The position numbers and the translations under genes are program-made. Of a DNA stretch of 10,636 nucleotides, positions 1-5,858 are shown in pieces; within the stretch, counting starts at the first letter, position 1; every line of letters starts with the position of its first letter. The stretch comes from CAYOLL01 sp964404765 [NCBI: uncultured Gemmatimonadota bacterium] (GTDB taxonomy: Bacteria > 4572-55), in NCBI GenBank assembly GCA_964404765.1, contig CAYOLL010000198.1, forward strand, positions 1-10,636. The letters are read 5' to 3'. The notes under the pieces were generated by a model, which ran no database searches, was not told the DNA's origin, and saw only the letters and a program-made list of their open reading frames with translations.

Positions 1-19
1 ACGACACCGGTCATACATC

Positions 20-97
20 ACGGTTCGCCCCGATGGGGCTTATCACAGCTATGTTCTTGCATATTTTTCTACAAACGGCTTGCCCCTACGGGGCAAA
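20..97. repeat. Pair of GCCCC-NNN-GGGGC palindromes (REP-like)
   Basis: Two short perfect palindromes share the same stem: GCCCC-GAT-GGGGC at 27-39 and GCCCC-TAC-GGGGC at 82-94. The second extends to TTGCCCC/GGGGCAA. They lie just downstream of the 3' end of the minus-strand lipoprotein gene. The A-run after the second palindrome is on the plus strand, so neither orientation gives the stem followed by U-run of an intrinsic terminator. They look like dispersed extragenic palindromes, but one window cannot show copy number. Confidence 0.4.
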
Positions 98-120
98 AAA
101 AGCACAGATGACTTTCAAAT

Positions 121-786
121 TTAATTGGAAAGATGTCTAATATCCATCCCCTTCAAACCATCGCCGCTGATGACATCGCCGTCCACTTGAATATCGTTTT
201 TATAACCCCAATTCATATAGCCAATGTCTATGCCGCCATGCGCATATAAGCCCATCAGTGTATGTTCCGGAGTAAAAAAATACTGGACTTGCGCGCCAAC
301 ATGCAAATAAACCGGGTCTGGATCGATCGACAACCGTAGCTCGCTATTTTTTTCCATTTCCAAGAAGCCTAGACCGACGTGAAAAAAACCAACCATACGC
401 GGGCTCATTCGGGCCCCAACGCCTATCGTAAAACGATTAAAACCGGAGAATTCCTCCCCACCAGCCAATCCCTGATCGACCCGTGCCCCAATGATAAGCG
501 GTAATGATTTTGCCCGGGTGGTCGAATCTTCCCGTGCGGTTCCGGCTACACCGTGTGGCGAAGTCTCTTGGACCCGAATTCGCTCCTGCTCATAATTGTT
601 GTCGTCAATAGGATGGGTGTGGGTGTTATCCACTTCGCGGTCACCGTCGTTTTCATCGGAAGCGGCTTCTATTGCGTCGCTCAGCTTGCCGTGGTGGCGT
701 CCATCTGTGGCGCAGCCGGAAAAAAATAAACCTGGGGTGGTTAAAAGGAGCGCCGAGACGCAGAAACAGTGAATGAAAGACTTCAT
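121..786 (-). CDS. Putative lipoprotein with outer-membrane beta-barrel-like domain, probably C-terminally truncated
   Basis: This is a 221-aa exported protein. The N-terminus is a hydrophobic signal segment ending in FFSGC, so Cys25 is a plausible lipidation site, although the lipobox is not ideal. Residues 26-90 are hydrophilic, acidic and probably disordered. From about residue 95 to the end the chain alternates short beta strands rich in Gly and aromatics (for example HVGLGFLEM, VQYFFTPEHTLMGLYAHGG, GYMNWGYKN), as in small outer-membrane barrels. The start is supported by a GGAG Shine-Dalgarno at 797-800, ten bases upstream. The chain stops right after a GLKGMDI segment. In related barrels, as I remember them, this point is followed by further strands, so the last strands appear to be missing; the palindromic repeats begin about 25 bp beyond the stop. 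It is the last gene of the secretome block, 61 bp after its neighbour. The domain assignment is by pattern only. Confidence 0.75.
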   Translation of the reverse strand: MKSFIHCFCVSALLLTTPGLFFSGCATDGRHHGKLSDAIEAASDENDGDREVDNTHTHPIDDNNYEQERIRVQETSPHGVAGTAREDSTTRAKSLPLIIGARVDQGLAGGEEFSGFNRFTIGVGARMSPRMVGFFHVGLGFLEMEKNSELRLSIDPDPVYLHVGAQVQYFFTPEHTLMGLYAHGGIDIGYMNWGYKNDIQVDGDVISGDGLKGMDIRHLSN

Positions 787-847
787 AACAACAAATCTCC
801 GTTATAGATAAAAGTAGGTTTTTTACAGCCGCATTCGCAAACTTCCG

Positions 848-1360
848 CTACTTCCAGTAAAAAGATGCCCGCAGAATAAGTGGTGTACCCGTGACAAAAA
901 AACGAGTACCGTTGCCCTCCGAGCTGCCCCAGCCGGTATAGAGCCGCGGACCGACTTTAAAATTCTTAACCCCGACCATCACACCGGCGGAAATTCCGGC
1001 AAAGAAGCCGGTGCCGCAAAACATGCCACCACAATCATTTTTGACATCATCCGCTGCGCCAATGCCGACATTGGGGCCAATCTCTATCTCGGCGTTGGGC
1101 GAGAGATGGCGACGATAGAACGGATCAAGCTGTATCATTTGCGTAAACTGGGTGTTATCGTTGTGCCATGATTCCATGTTGATGGGGCCGACCCCTAGCC
1201 TAACACCCAGCGAAACATCGGGTGTTTTTGGCCAGGCATAGGCCAGGGCAATATGAGACAGACCACCTTCAATTGACAGTTGACGCTGCTGCGCCGCCGC
1301 GTTTGATACGAGTGACAGCAACAAAATAGTTGCCCCGAAAAACCATTTTGATCGAAACAT
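848..1360 (-). CDS. Exported outer-membrane beta-barrel-like protein
   Basis: This is a small exported protein of 170 aa. It has a signal peptide (basic MFRSK, hydrophobic FFGATILLLSLVS, AAA|QQ-type cleavage). The mature part is made of alternating Gly/aromatic strands and ends in an aromatic-rich strand (RASFYWK), as many outer-membrane barrels do. The sequence also allows an ATG twelve bases upstream at 1372. I prefer 1360 because a GAGG Shine-Dalgarno sits at 1367-1370 with a six-base spacer, while the upstream ATG has no visible ribosome-binding site. A TATAAT box at 1429-1434 gives a plausible promoter. There is one Cys pair (DCGGMFCGTG, around residues 109-114) that could form a disulfide. 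The gene may be co-transcribed with the lipoprotein gene 61 bp downstream. No specific function can be named. Confidence 0.75.
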   Translation of the reverse strand: MFRSKWFFGATILLLSLVSNAAAQQRQLSIEGGLSHIALAYAWPKTPDVSLGVRLGVGPINMESWHNDNTQFTQMIQLDPFYRRHLSPNAEIEIGPNVGIGAADDVKNDCGGMFCGTGFFAGISAGVMVGVKNFKVGPRLYTGWGSSEGNGTRFFVTGTPLILRASFYWK

Positions 1361-1428
1361 ACTAAACCTCATTGCGTGAGTGATAAAATTCTGGCGGATC
1401 CTGCCGCCGCTAAAGGTGTTGAGAACCC

Positions 1429-1434
1429 ATTATA
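1429..1434 (-). promoter_or_regulatory. Candidate -10 box for the barrel gene
   Basis: A perfect TATAAT on the minus strand lies about 70 bp upstream of the preferred ATG at 1360 and downstream of the terminator of the preceding gene. The -35 region (GGAATA at 17-bp spacing) matches poorly. The call therefore rests on the -10 match and on position. Confidence 0.4.
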
Positions 1435-1499
1435 CAGGGCAAAAAATACGCTATTCCATCACCGACGGAATTTTTTTACAAAATCGGGATAATTTAGAC

Positions 1500-1533
1500 A
1501 TAAAAAACCCGCCGCGGGAGGATGCGACGGGTT
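1500..1533 (-). terminator. Rho-independent terminator
   Basis: Read on the minus strand, a ten-base stem AACCCGTCGC pairs with GCGGCGGGTT (one T-G wobble) around an eight-base loop and is followed by a T-run. It lies 46 bp after the stop codon of the large secreted multidomain protein and should end that transcript before the next gene. Confidence 0.85.
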
Positions 1534-1578
1534 GGGAGGTGAAACATGAAGGGTCAATTTGTAGTGTCAAGTGGCAGG

Positions 1579-3606
1579 TCAATCCACAAGGGTCATTTCC
1601 ACAAAGCGGCCGGGTTCGAAGACGCTGGCGTTGACTTCTTCGAAGACAATGCGCAGGTCAAAGTTGTAGTCGCTGCGCGGCACCAGGCCAAGTCCGCGTT
1701 CCATCGGAATCTGCAGTTCGATCAGCCAATGCTCGCCGTATTGACGGCAAACGGCCTTGAAGTCGGACTCATCCACCAGTCGGCCATGCCAGTTGATGTA
1801 ATAGGCGTCGTTGTCCCAAACCGGTTCGGCAGTCCCCACGCGGTTTTGCTGGAAGCGACGGGCTTCCGGCGTAGCGTCTAAAGCGCGGGCGGTCAGCTTG
1901 CCGTCCGCCGGATTGTAGCGCACTTGCAAATTATCCGCCCCGGTCTGCCAATCGTCATCGCCGCAATTCAGTTCGATCACAACCGGCACGGGCATATTGA
2001 CAATGAAGGCAAAATTCAGGCTGTTCTTATTCCAGACACTGTGGACGTCCGCTTCAAAGCGGTCGTTTTCGGCAAAATAGACATTATCGGCAATCAGCTT
2101 CCAGCTTTTGTTCCACTTGCCGTCAATGCCGACGGTTTTTTTAGGCAACCGGGTGGAAATCGTCTGACCGGGGTGAAAGTCTTCGGCGTCGTTAAAGCCG
2201 TCCACATCCGAGTCAACTTTTCGCGGGTTGATGCCGGTATAAAGTCCCTGCAAATATTCGGCCCGATCATCCACGCCGTCTTTGTCGGAATCGGCGGTAG
2301 TCGGCAAACCTTTGTAACGGCGCTCATCCATCGGTGTGCGCAGGTCAGCGTCAATCAGACCGTCGCCGTCGCGATCTTCGCCTTCCAAAACGCGCGCGCC
2401 ATCCAAACGCAAGTAGGCGTTGGAACGGCGCATGGCCGCGCCGATTTCGCTGTAATCTCGCGCCGGAGCATCGGCCCCGTTCATGTAACGATAAGTTCGG
2501 CTGACTAACTGCCAGATGGCGCCCTGAGTGACCGGGCTGCCGGATTGCGGATAGCCGGGCGCATCAGCAAAAGGAACGGCCGCCGCGGCAAAGCTCGTTT
2601 GATTCCACAACATTCCGTTGGTTGATACCGTAGCTTCGTTCGTCGCCGGATAAATCGCAATCACCAGATCGTATTGGCCGGGCGTTACACCGCGCGTCGC
2701 CAGATCCCGGGCGACCACTTCTGCGCTCAGGCCGTCTGCGCCAAATACCGCCGCGTCCTGCAAATCGTTTACCGACACATAATCCACCTGAACATTCAGA
2801 CGGGTCCCCGATTGCCGCCAGATGAATTCGCGTCCGGTCTCAAAACCTTTTTTCAACGCCTCAATGTCCGTTTCGCGCAGTCGCTGCGCAGTCGAACCGC
2901 GATAAATCACGGCAACGGCATCCAATTGGGAGAATTGGGTATAGCGAGTACCACTAATCGGCGCAGCGCTGAACTCTGTTGATAAAATACAGTGCGAGCC
3001 ATTGGTCAGGCGGGCGGCTATTTGATAGATGTAGGTTTGGCCGGCCGTCAGGCCGCCGTCGGAAAAGGAATAGGTTTTGGGCAGGCTGGCATAAGGTTTG
3101 GCCTTAGCCGGATCGATTTCCGGCTCGGTGGCGCTGCGGCGATACAGGTCAAAACCGGCCACCTGGGGCAGATCATAGGCGGCGGGCGCGTCCCAGTGCA
3201 ACTCCGCGCTTAGACTGCGCGGCACGATCTTCAGCTTTGTGATAGGCGGCAGCAGCAGCGCAGCGCACGTTTCGGACATGGCGTATTCTTTGCCGCCGTT
3301 CAGCAGTCCGATCCGATAATAGTAAACATTACGCTCGCCGGCTTTGTCATCAGAAAAGCCAGTTTCCTTGACGGTGCCGATCAACAGTTTGGGCGACGGT
3401 TCAAATGTCGCGGTACTGGCGCGGTAGATGCGGTAAGCATCCGCGCCCGCAGCCGGTTGCCAACTTAATTGGAAAGTATGACTATCCATCTGACGGTTGA
3501 GCAGCCCAACAGGAGCCGGCGGCGCGGCTTCTTGGGCCAGAACGCTTTTGCCTGTCAGGATTGCCGTTGCAAAAAGGATGAGGGTGAGTTTGGATTTGCT
3601 GCGCAT
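1579..3606 (-). CDS. Secreted multidomain protein: FN3-like domains, TSP3-like calcium loops, CBM9-like C-terminus
   Basis: This is a secreted protein of 675 aa. The start at 3606 is chosen because a normal signal peptide follows directly (MRSKSK, hydrophobic LTLILFATAILTG, SVLA|QE) and an AGG-containing ribosome site precedes it. The open frame extends 28 codons further upstream without signal-like features. Two fibronectin-III-like domains (about 29-117 and 122-218) show the YRIYR and FDLYRR strand pattern. A central domain (about 225-375) is unassigned. Three Asp-rich calcium loops of thrombospondin type 3 kind follow: DRDGDG at 411-416, DSDKDG at 439-444 and DSDVDG at 465-470. The C-terminal domain (about 490-675) opens with IDGKWNKSW, as in CBM9-like domains. 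The protein is probably extracellular or cell-surface, binding calcium and perhaps carbohydrate. It is monocistronic, with its own terminator and a 300-bp upstream gap. Confidence 0.85.
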   Translation of the reverse strand: MRSKSKLTLILFATAILTGKSVLAQEAAPPAPVGLLNRQMDSHTFQLSWQPAAGADAYRIYRASTATFEPSPKLLIGTVKETGFSDDKAGERNVYYYRIGLLNGGKEYAMSETCAALLLPPITKLKIVPRSLSAELHWDAPAAYDLPQVAGFDLYRRSATEPEIDPAKAKPYASLPKTYSFSDGGLTAGQTYIYQIAARLTNGSHCILSTEFSAAPISGTRYTQFSQLDAVAVIYRGSTAQRLRETDIEALKKGFETGREFIWRQSGTRLNVQVDYVSVNDLQDAAVFGADGLSAEVVARDLATRGVTPGQYDLVIAIYPATNEATVSTNGMLWNQTSFAAAAVPFADAPGYPQSGSPVTQGAIWQLVSRTYRYMNGADAPARDYSEIGAAMRRSNAYLRLDGARVLEGEDRDGDGLIDADLRTPMDERRYKGLPTTADSDKDGVDDRAEYLQGLYTGINPRKVDSDVDGFNDAEDFHPGQTISTRLPKKTVGIDGKWNKSWKLIADNVYFAENDRFEADVHSVWNKNSLNFAFIVNMPVPVVIELNCGDDDWQTGADNLQVRYNPADGKLTARALDATPEARRFQQNRVGTAEPVWDNDAYYINWHGRLVDESDFKAVCRQYGEHWLIELQIPMERGLGLVPRSDYNFDLRIVFEEVNASVFEPGRFVEMTLVD

Positions 3607-3998
3607 GGTGACACCTGCCTTCTTTACGATTGCCTTCGGTTTGAGCGGCCCGCTTTGGGCAAACACGCTCGGTTTGTTTGAAGAGTCCACAGCAAGTTAA
3701 AGCGATTTTCGTACCGGAAATCCAAACCGGGCTTTTACAGAAATAACTTTTGAAATCAAGAGAAGTTCCCTTAATTTTTGCCGTAACGCCTCCCTGCTAA
3801 GTTATTTCTAATTCAGGGGATTGCCACATTTTTGTTCATTTTATGGAAATACGGTGTCGTTGTTGTAAAAAAAAGTTGCATCTTCCGCTATTTGGAAATT
3901 TTCCTGAGAATGTGATTAAGATAGCGGATGGCTCGTTTGGACAGGTAAGCAAGATTGTTGGAATGATTATGATGACAGCTTTTCTTTTTTTAACGCCT
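3607..3998. other. Intergenic gap with no gene supported
   Basis: Nothing here reads convincingly as a gene on either strand. A short plus-strand frame beginning at 3843 has one CxxC pair but no second pair and runs into the toxin gene antisense. The gap should contain the promoter of the secreted multidomain gene, but I see no clear -35/-10 pair. It contains the 11-bp inverted repeat listed separately. Confidence 0.5.
3739..3809. repeat. 11-bp perfect inverted repeat, 49-bp spacer
   Basis: AGAAATAACTT at 3739-3749 is repeated inverted as AAGTTATTTCT at 3799-3809, with no mismatches. It lies 133-203 bp upstream of the secreted protein's ATG. It could be paired operator half-sites, the base of a long stem, or the ends of a tiny insertion. 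Its low complexity (A/T rich) makes chance a real alternative. Confidence 0.4.
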
Positions 3999-4301
3999 TC
4001 AGATAATTTGCGAGGAATGGAAGGCGCGGGCAACATAGACGTTATCGTTTTTCATCACATAAAAGAGCAAGTATTTATCAAAACCGGATACCGGCCAACG
4101 GCGCAAACCCTTCAACTTTTTGCTGTAAATGTCCATTGGGTTGCCCTTATGCGGCATATCGGCAATCACTTCCAGAGTTCTTCGTAACGCCGTGATGAAT
4201 TGCCGCGCAATGTCCGTATCCGGGTTTTCTTGATCCAAATAGGTTTCAATTTCATGCCGATCATTGATGGCCTTTTGCATGAGGACAACTTGATACGTCA
4301 T
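3999..4301 (-). CDS. parE: ParE/RelE-family toxin
   Basis: This is a 100-aa toxin of the ParE/RelE superfamily. ParE members poison DNA gyrase and RelE members cut mRNA on the ribosome; the sequence does not settle which applies. The chain has the family layout: an N-terminal strand, the helix pair with IETYLDQENPDTDIARQFI, a loop with DMPHKGNP, then GLRRWPVSGFDKYLLFYVM and the final VYVARAFHSSQ strand. Length is typical. Its ATG overlaps the antitoxin TGA as ATGA. There is no Shine-Dalgarno in the preceding bases, so translation probably depends on ribosomes finishing the antitoxin. The toxin frame is intact even though the antitoxin start is broken, so expression may be low. The gene symbol reflects family and partner type only. 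Confidence 0.85.
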   Translation of the reverse strand: MTYQVVLMQKAINDRHEIETYLDQENPDTDIARQFITALRRTLEVIADMPHKGNPMDIYSKKLKGLRRWPVSGFDKYLLFYVMKNDNVYVARAFHSSQII

Positions 4302-4583
4302 AGGACCGCCGCCGCCGCAGTTTGTCGGCTCAGTTTCTTCTGACGGAGTTCATCGGCATGTTTTTCCAAAAGATTCAAAGCCATTTCCATGGGGACAGGT
4401 TCAGAGTTCAAACCTTCCAGAATCAGCTTTTCAAACTCCAGCTGCGCTGACCGTTGCTGCGCTTCGCGGATGTAGTCGCTGATGGCGTCATAGCCGCCTG
4501 CGCGAACCTGCGCTTCCACAAAAGCCAGCAGATCGGCCGGCAGCGCGATGTTGAATGTGATGGCAGTGGATGGCAGTGGGCAT
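4298..4583 (-). pseudogene. parD: ParD-like antitoxin, frameshifted by a 10-bp tandem duplication
   Basis: The product is a ribbon-helix-helix antitoxin of ParD type: the strand ITFNIAL, the helix region PADLLAFVEAQVRAGGY, SDYIREAQQ, then an acidic, helical toxin-binding tail. The natural ATG at 4581-4583 is followed by MPTAI, but a perfect 10-bp repeat (4559-4568 and 4569-4578) then puts it out of frame. As written, translation from this ATG gives 31 residues and stops at 4488. Removing one copy restores MPTAITFNIALPADL and a 91-aa protein, the usual ParD length. The unshifted frame is open upstream to 4687, but that ATG lies upstream of the promoter and is unlikely to be used. No other ATG, GTG or TTG in that frame lies downstream of the promoter. 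It could be a recent inactivating mutation, a slip-prone phase switch or an assembly error. Confidence 0.75.
4559..4578. repeat. 10-bp perfect tandem duplication
   Basis: GATGGCAGTG occurs twice head to tail. Ten bases is not a multiple of three, and the copy number decides whether the antitoxin ATG is in frame with the rest of the gene. Confidence 0.9.
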
Positions 4584-4593
4584 GGATTGGGTT

Positions 4594-4612
4594 GTATTCG
4601 GGTGGCGAATAC
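4594..4612. promoter_or_regulatory. Palindromic operator candidate of the toxin-antitoxin module
   Basis: The perfect inverted repeat GTATTCG-N5-CGAATAC lies between the predicted transcription start and the antitoxin ATG. ParD-type ribbon-helix-helix proteins usually bind such palindromes to repress their own operon, so this is the natural autoregulatory site. Binding is inferred, not shown. Confidence 0.55.
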
Positions 4613-4619
4613 ATGCCAC

Positions 4620-4648
4620 AATGTACACAAGTGAGAATGGCGTGTCAA
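4620..4648 (-). promoter_or_regulatory. Sigma-70-type promoter of the toxin-antitoxin module
   Basis: On the minus strand, a perfect TTGACA (4643-4648), a 17-bp spacer and TACATT (4620-4625, four of six) precede a start near 4613. This puts about 30 bases of leader before the antitoxin ATG at 4583. It also argues against the longer open frame that begins upstream of the promoter. Confidence 0.6.
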
Positions 4649-4979
4649 TTGCAAAAAAGCAAGGAAAGAGCAAGGCGATCTGGACAATAATCCGACCGAG
4701 TTTATGGACGTGGGGGCTGGAATGCTATGGGCAACCGGCTGAAAAGTGGAAGAAACGCCGTAAGATGCGCCTGTGGTTAATGCGGAAAGTGGCGAGACGC
4801 CGCCGCCGGTAGAAGGCGGGGAGAATTTGGATGGGCAGGCGAAGTTGTTTGGAAGTTTGGAAGATTAAAATCACATCTTTGATCAATTCGCTTTGGACAG
4901 CGACGCTGTCGATGATGAGACCCTGACCGAAAACGCCGAGCTTTATCGTCGTTTGACCGTCCAATCTACCGTTTTGTGA
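4635..4979 (+). pseudogene. Possible decayed plus-strand coding relic
   Basis: One plus-strand frame reads like protein despite three stop codons in the same frame (TGA 4740, TAA 4761, TAA 4866). The segments are NNPTEFMDVGAGMLWATG, then KVEETP, then an acidic Pro/Gly stretch with ETPPPVEGGENLDG and AKLFGSLED, and finally FDQFALDSDAVDDETLTENA running to a TGA at 4977. Composition is acidic and protein-like. The overlapping open minus-strand frame is instead rich in Arg runs and looks like a shadow. No family is recognised. There is no start codon or ribosome site for the whole. It overlaps the parDE promoter at one end and the 3' end of the metallopeptidase gene at the other. It could be a degraded gene fragment or chance. 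Confidence 0.25.
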
Positions 4980-5475
4980 TAAGATATCCAATCCAACTTA
5001 CTAAAAGCAGCAGGATACAGGCAGCGAGCATAAAAACAATTGGCAAAAATGCTGGGTATCGTTCGATAAGCGTCAACAAACCCTTCTGCGTCTTTATTTG
5101 GTAGATATCGATCTCGTCCTGTACCGCCAGCAAATCCTTTTCACCGCGCTTTGAATATCCATAATGGATTAACTCATGCTCGATAACTTCTTTAATTTTT
5201 TCAAGCAATTCTTCATCGGAAAGAAAAAGGCAGTTTTTCACGAACGAGCCGTAATAAATTTTAATGTGCTGACCCGATGGCTTATATTTAGGTTCAAAGG
5301 CATACGAATCATCAGGAAAACGCATCTCCAAATATTCACCCATTGTATAGACATCCGGCAAATCCGGCGATTTTGTCTTGGATTCAGGATCAACAATAAC
5401 AGGAATATCCAATTCCGGGGCAACTTGCTCTGTTATTTCTCGGACAGCCTTTTTAAACTGAATCAAGCTCAGCAT
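4966..5475 (-). CDS. Zincin-like metallopeptidase with C-terminal membrane anchor
   Basis: This is a 169-aa protein and the last gene of the chaperone operon. Residues 70-110 match the minimal zincin pattern (Zincin_1/DUF1025-like): a short strand IKIYYGSF, LSDEELLEKIKEVI, then the zinc-binding HELIH at 100-104 (His100, Glu101, His104), with a Glu/Asp-rich stretch (GEKDLLAVQDEID) that could supply a third ligand. Residues 142-165 form one hydrophobic segment followed by ITKR. There is no signal peptide, so the protein is probably tail-anchored with the catalytic domain in the cytoplasm, on the same side as the Hsp70 machine. The start has an AGGGA-type ribosome site, and the gene follows its neighbour by 5 bp. 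Proteolytic activity and substrate are inferred. The motif is clear, but the family assignment is by memory of pattern. I see no terminator downstream. Confidence 0.7.
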   Translation of the reverse strand: MLSLIQFKKAVREITEQVAPELDIPVIVDPESKTKSPDLPDVYTMGEYLEMRFPDDSYAFEPKYKPSGQHIKIYYGSFVKNCLFLSDEELLEKIKEVIEHELIHYGYSKRGEKDLLAVQDEIDIYQIKTQKGLLTLIERYPAFLPIVFMLAACILLLLVSWIGYLITKR

Positions 5476-5480
5476 GCCGG

Positions 5481-5831
5481 TTATTTCCCTAGCAAAAAGT
5501 TAGCCAGCTCAGAATAGCGCCGGTCATCCGCTAAGGACAGCAGCGTCTGATCCGAAAGATCTTCCAGACTTAACTCTCGATAGATAACGGCTAAGAGCAG
5601 CTTGGCTTCCGGCAACGAATCATCTATAAATATTGCATCTTTGAGATGTATCTGGGCTCGAACCGACTCGCCCTGACGCCATAGCTCACGGCCTTGGGCG
5701 CAGCTATCTTGCGCCGCTTTTTTGAGAATGAGCCAATCGTTCAGGTCTTCTTGGCATTGACGGCATTTTACTGGATGGCGCGTCTGCGCCGCATCGAGTG
5801 GATGACCGCATATCGAACATTTTAATTCCAT
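5481..5831 (-). CDS. Small zinc-ribbon plus TPR-like protein
   Basis: This 116-aa protein has an N-terminal zinc ribbon with two CxxC knuckles (Cys5-Cys8 and Cys23-Cys26). A helical region follows with a TPR-like unit: GRELWRQGESVRAQIHLKDA, then SLPEAKLLLAVIYRELSLED. TPR helices usually bind peptides or partner proteins, and zinc ribbons may be structural or bind nucleic acid or protein, so an adaptor role is likely. It sits between the Hsp70 gene (27 bp away) and the membrane metallopeptidase gene (5 bp away), a position that fits a link between the chaperone and the protease. An AGAGG ribosome site lies eight bases before the ATG. No named family is recognised. Confidence 0.7.
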   Translation of the reverse strand: MELKCSICGHPLDAAQTRHPVKCRQCQEDLNDWLILKKAAQDSCAQGRELWRQGESVRAQIHLKDAIFIDDSLPEAKLLLAVIYRELSLEDLSDQTLLSLADDRRYSELANFLLGK

Positions 5832-5858
5832 ATTAAACGCCTCTTGATTTGTTTAAGC

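Noticed and set aside
82-101. GC stem followed by an A-run as a terminator of the lipoprotein gene
   Set aside because: The A-run follows the stem on the plus strand; on the minus strand, where the gene is transcribed, the T-run precedes the stem.
1393-1408. GGCGG-N6-CCGCC hairpin in the leader of the barrel gene as an attenuator
   Set aside because: The stem is only five base pairs and the following T stretch is broken; it is too weak to call.
1924-2508. 194-aa plus-strand open frame
   Set aside because: It is fully antisense to the secreted multidomain protein, whose domains and signal peptide are clear; no ribosome site or family match was seen.
3843-4187. Plus-strand frame beginning MEIRCRCCKKKL, resembling the first half of a Com-like zinc finger
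   Set aside because: Only one CxxC pair is present, the second is missing, and most of the frame is antisense to the well-supported toxin gene.
4298-4687. 129-aa antitoxin reading from the ATG at 4687
   Set aside because: This start lies upstream of the TTGACA-17-TACATT promoter, and the added ~38 residues (Cys- and His-rich) do not look like a ParD N-terminus; the repaired ATG at 4583 gives the family-typical start.
4896-4910. GACAGCGACGCTGTC palindrome after the metallopeptidase gene
   Set aside because: There is no T-run next to it, so it is not a terminator; it is short and single, so it is probably chance.
4725-4991. 88-aa minus-strand open frame downstream of the metallopeptidase
   Set aside because: It has Arg runs, no ribosome site and no domain pattern, and it overlaps the end of the metallopeptidase in another frame.
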